The notes below the pieces were generated by a model. That model did not search any database. It saw only the letters and a list, made by a program, of their open reading frames with translations, and was not told the DNA's origin. 64,000 nt of DNA from Alviniconcha marisindica (lineage: Eukaryota > Mollusca > Gastropoda > Provannidae), in contig JABMCL010000854.1 of NCBI GenBank assembly GCA_018857735.1, positions 208,501 through 272,500 of the forward strand. The letters run 5' to 3'. The stretch's first letter is position 1. Each line of letters starts with the position of its first letter. Shown here piece after piece: positions 63,966-64,000 of this stretch. Position numbers and translations under genes: made by a program.

Positions 63966-64000
63966 TTACAATTATAATACTGTTGACACGACTGCCACAA
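63966..64000. other. Right edge, INTU intron
   Basis: Intron sequence upstream of the acceptor TTTCTGAACAG at 63947-63957. The missing INTU 5-prime exon and promoter are expected beyond 64000. Confidence 0.6.

Overview
The window looks like nuclear DNA of a lophotrochozoan animal, most likely a gastropod mollusc. This is an inference: genes are split by AG/GT introns, (CA)n and (GT)n microsatellites and minisatellites are very dense, and tRNA-derived SINEs and an L2/CR1-like LINE are present. I see no rRNA gene, no convincing functional tRNA gene, no CRISPR array and nothing bacterial or viral.

Three genes can be built exon by exon. (1) Plus strand, 8051-15177: a six-exon mitochondrial ornithine carrier (SLC25A15/ORNT1 type), complete, 328 codons, with all splice phases consistent. 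(2) Minus strand, about 35504-27932: a protein with an N-terminal RRM RNA-binding domain and a long low-complexity tail ending in seven 13-residue repeats and two RG-type motifs; family not recognised, one junction unresolved. (3) Minus strand, 63946-49458: 18 exons of inturned (INTU), the PDZ and longin-domain planar-polarity/ciliogenesis protein, missing only its N-terminal exon(s) beyond the right edge. One INTU exon, in the PDZ region, carries a one-base frameshift.

Layout: 1-8050 is repeats (20-bp minisatellite, SINE, decayed LINE, dispersed repeats). 8051-15177 is the carrier gene. 15178-27900 is intergenic with several tandem arrays, a small TTAA-flanked piggyBac-like element and a 1.7-kb satellite-like array. 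27932-35504 is the RRM gene. 35505-49457 is mostly repeats and anonymous sequence. 49458-63946 is INTU, which probably continues past 64000.

The most unusual signal is a recurring structure shared by all three unrelated genes. Intronic tandem repeats next to an exon are made of copies of that exon's own splice junction (the exon end plus its GT donor, or the AG acceptor plus the exon start). I count about nine such cases, from a two-copy perfect 86-bp duplication in INTU to about 32 copies in the carrier gene. Copies lie on the intron side of the junction they came from, and the copy touching the exon body is the one that keeps the gene in frame. I call them splice-junction-seeded minisatellites; they create strings of decoy splice sites and may be a general mode of intron growth in this genome.
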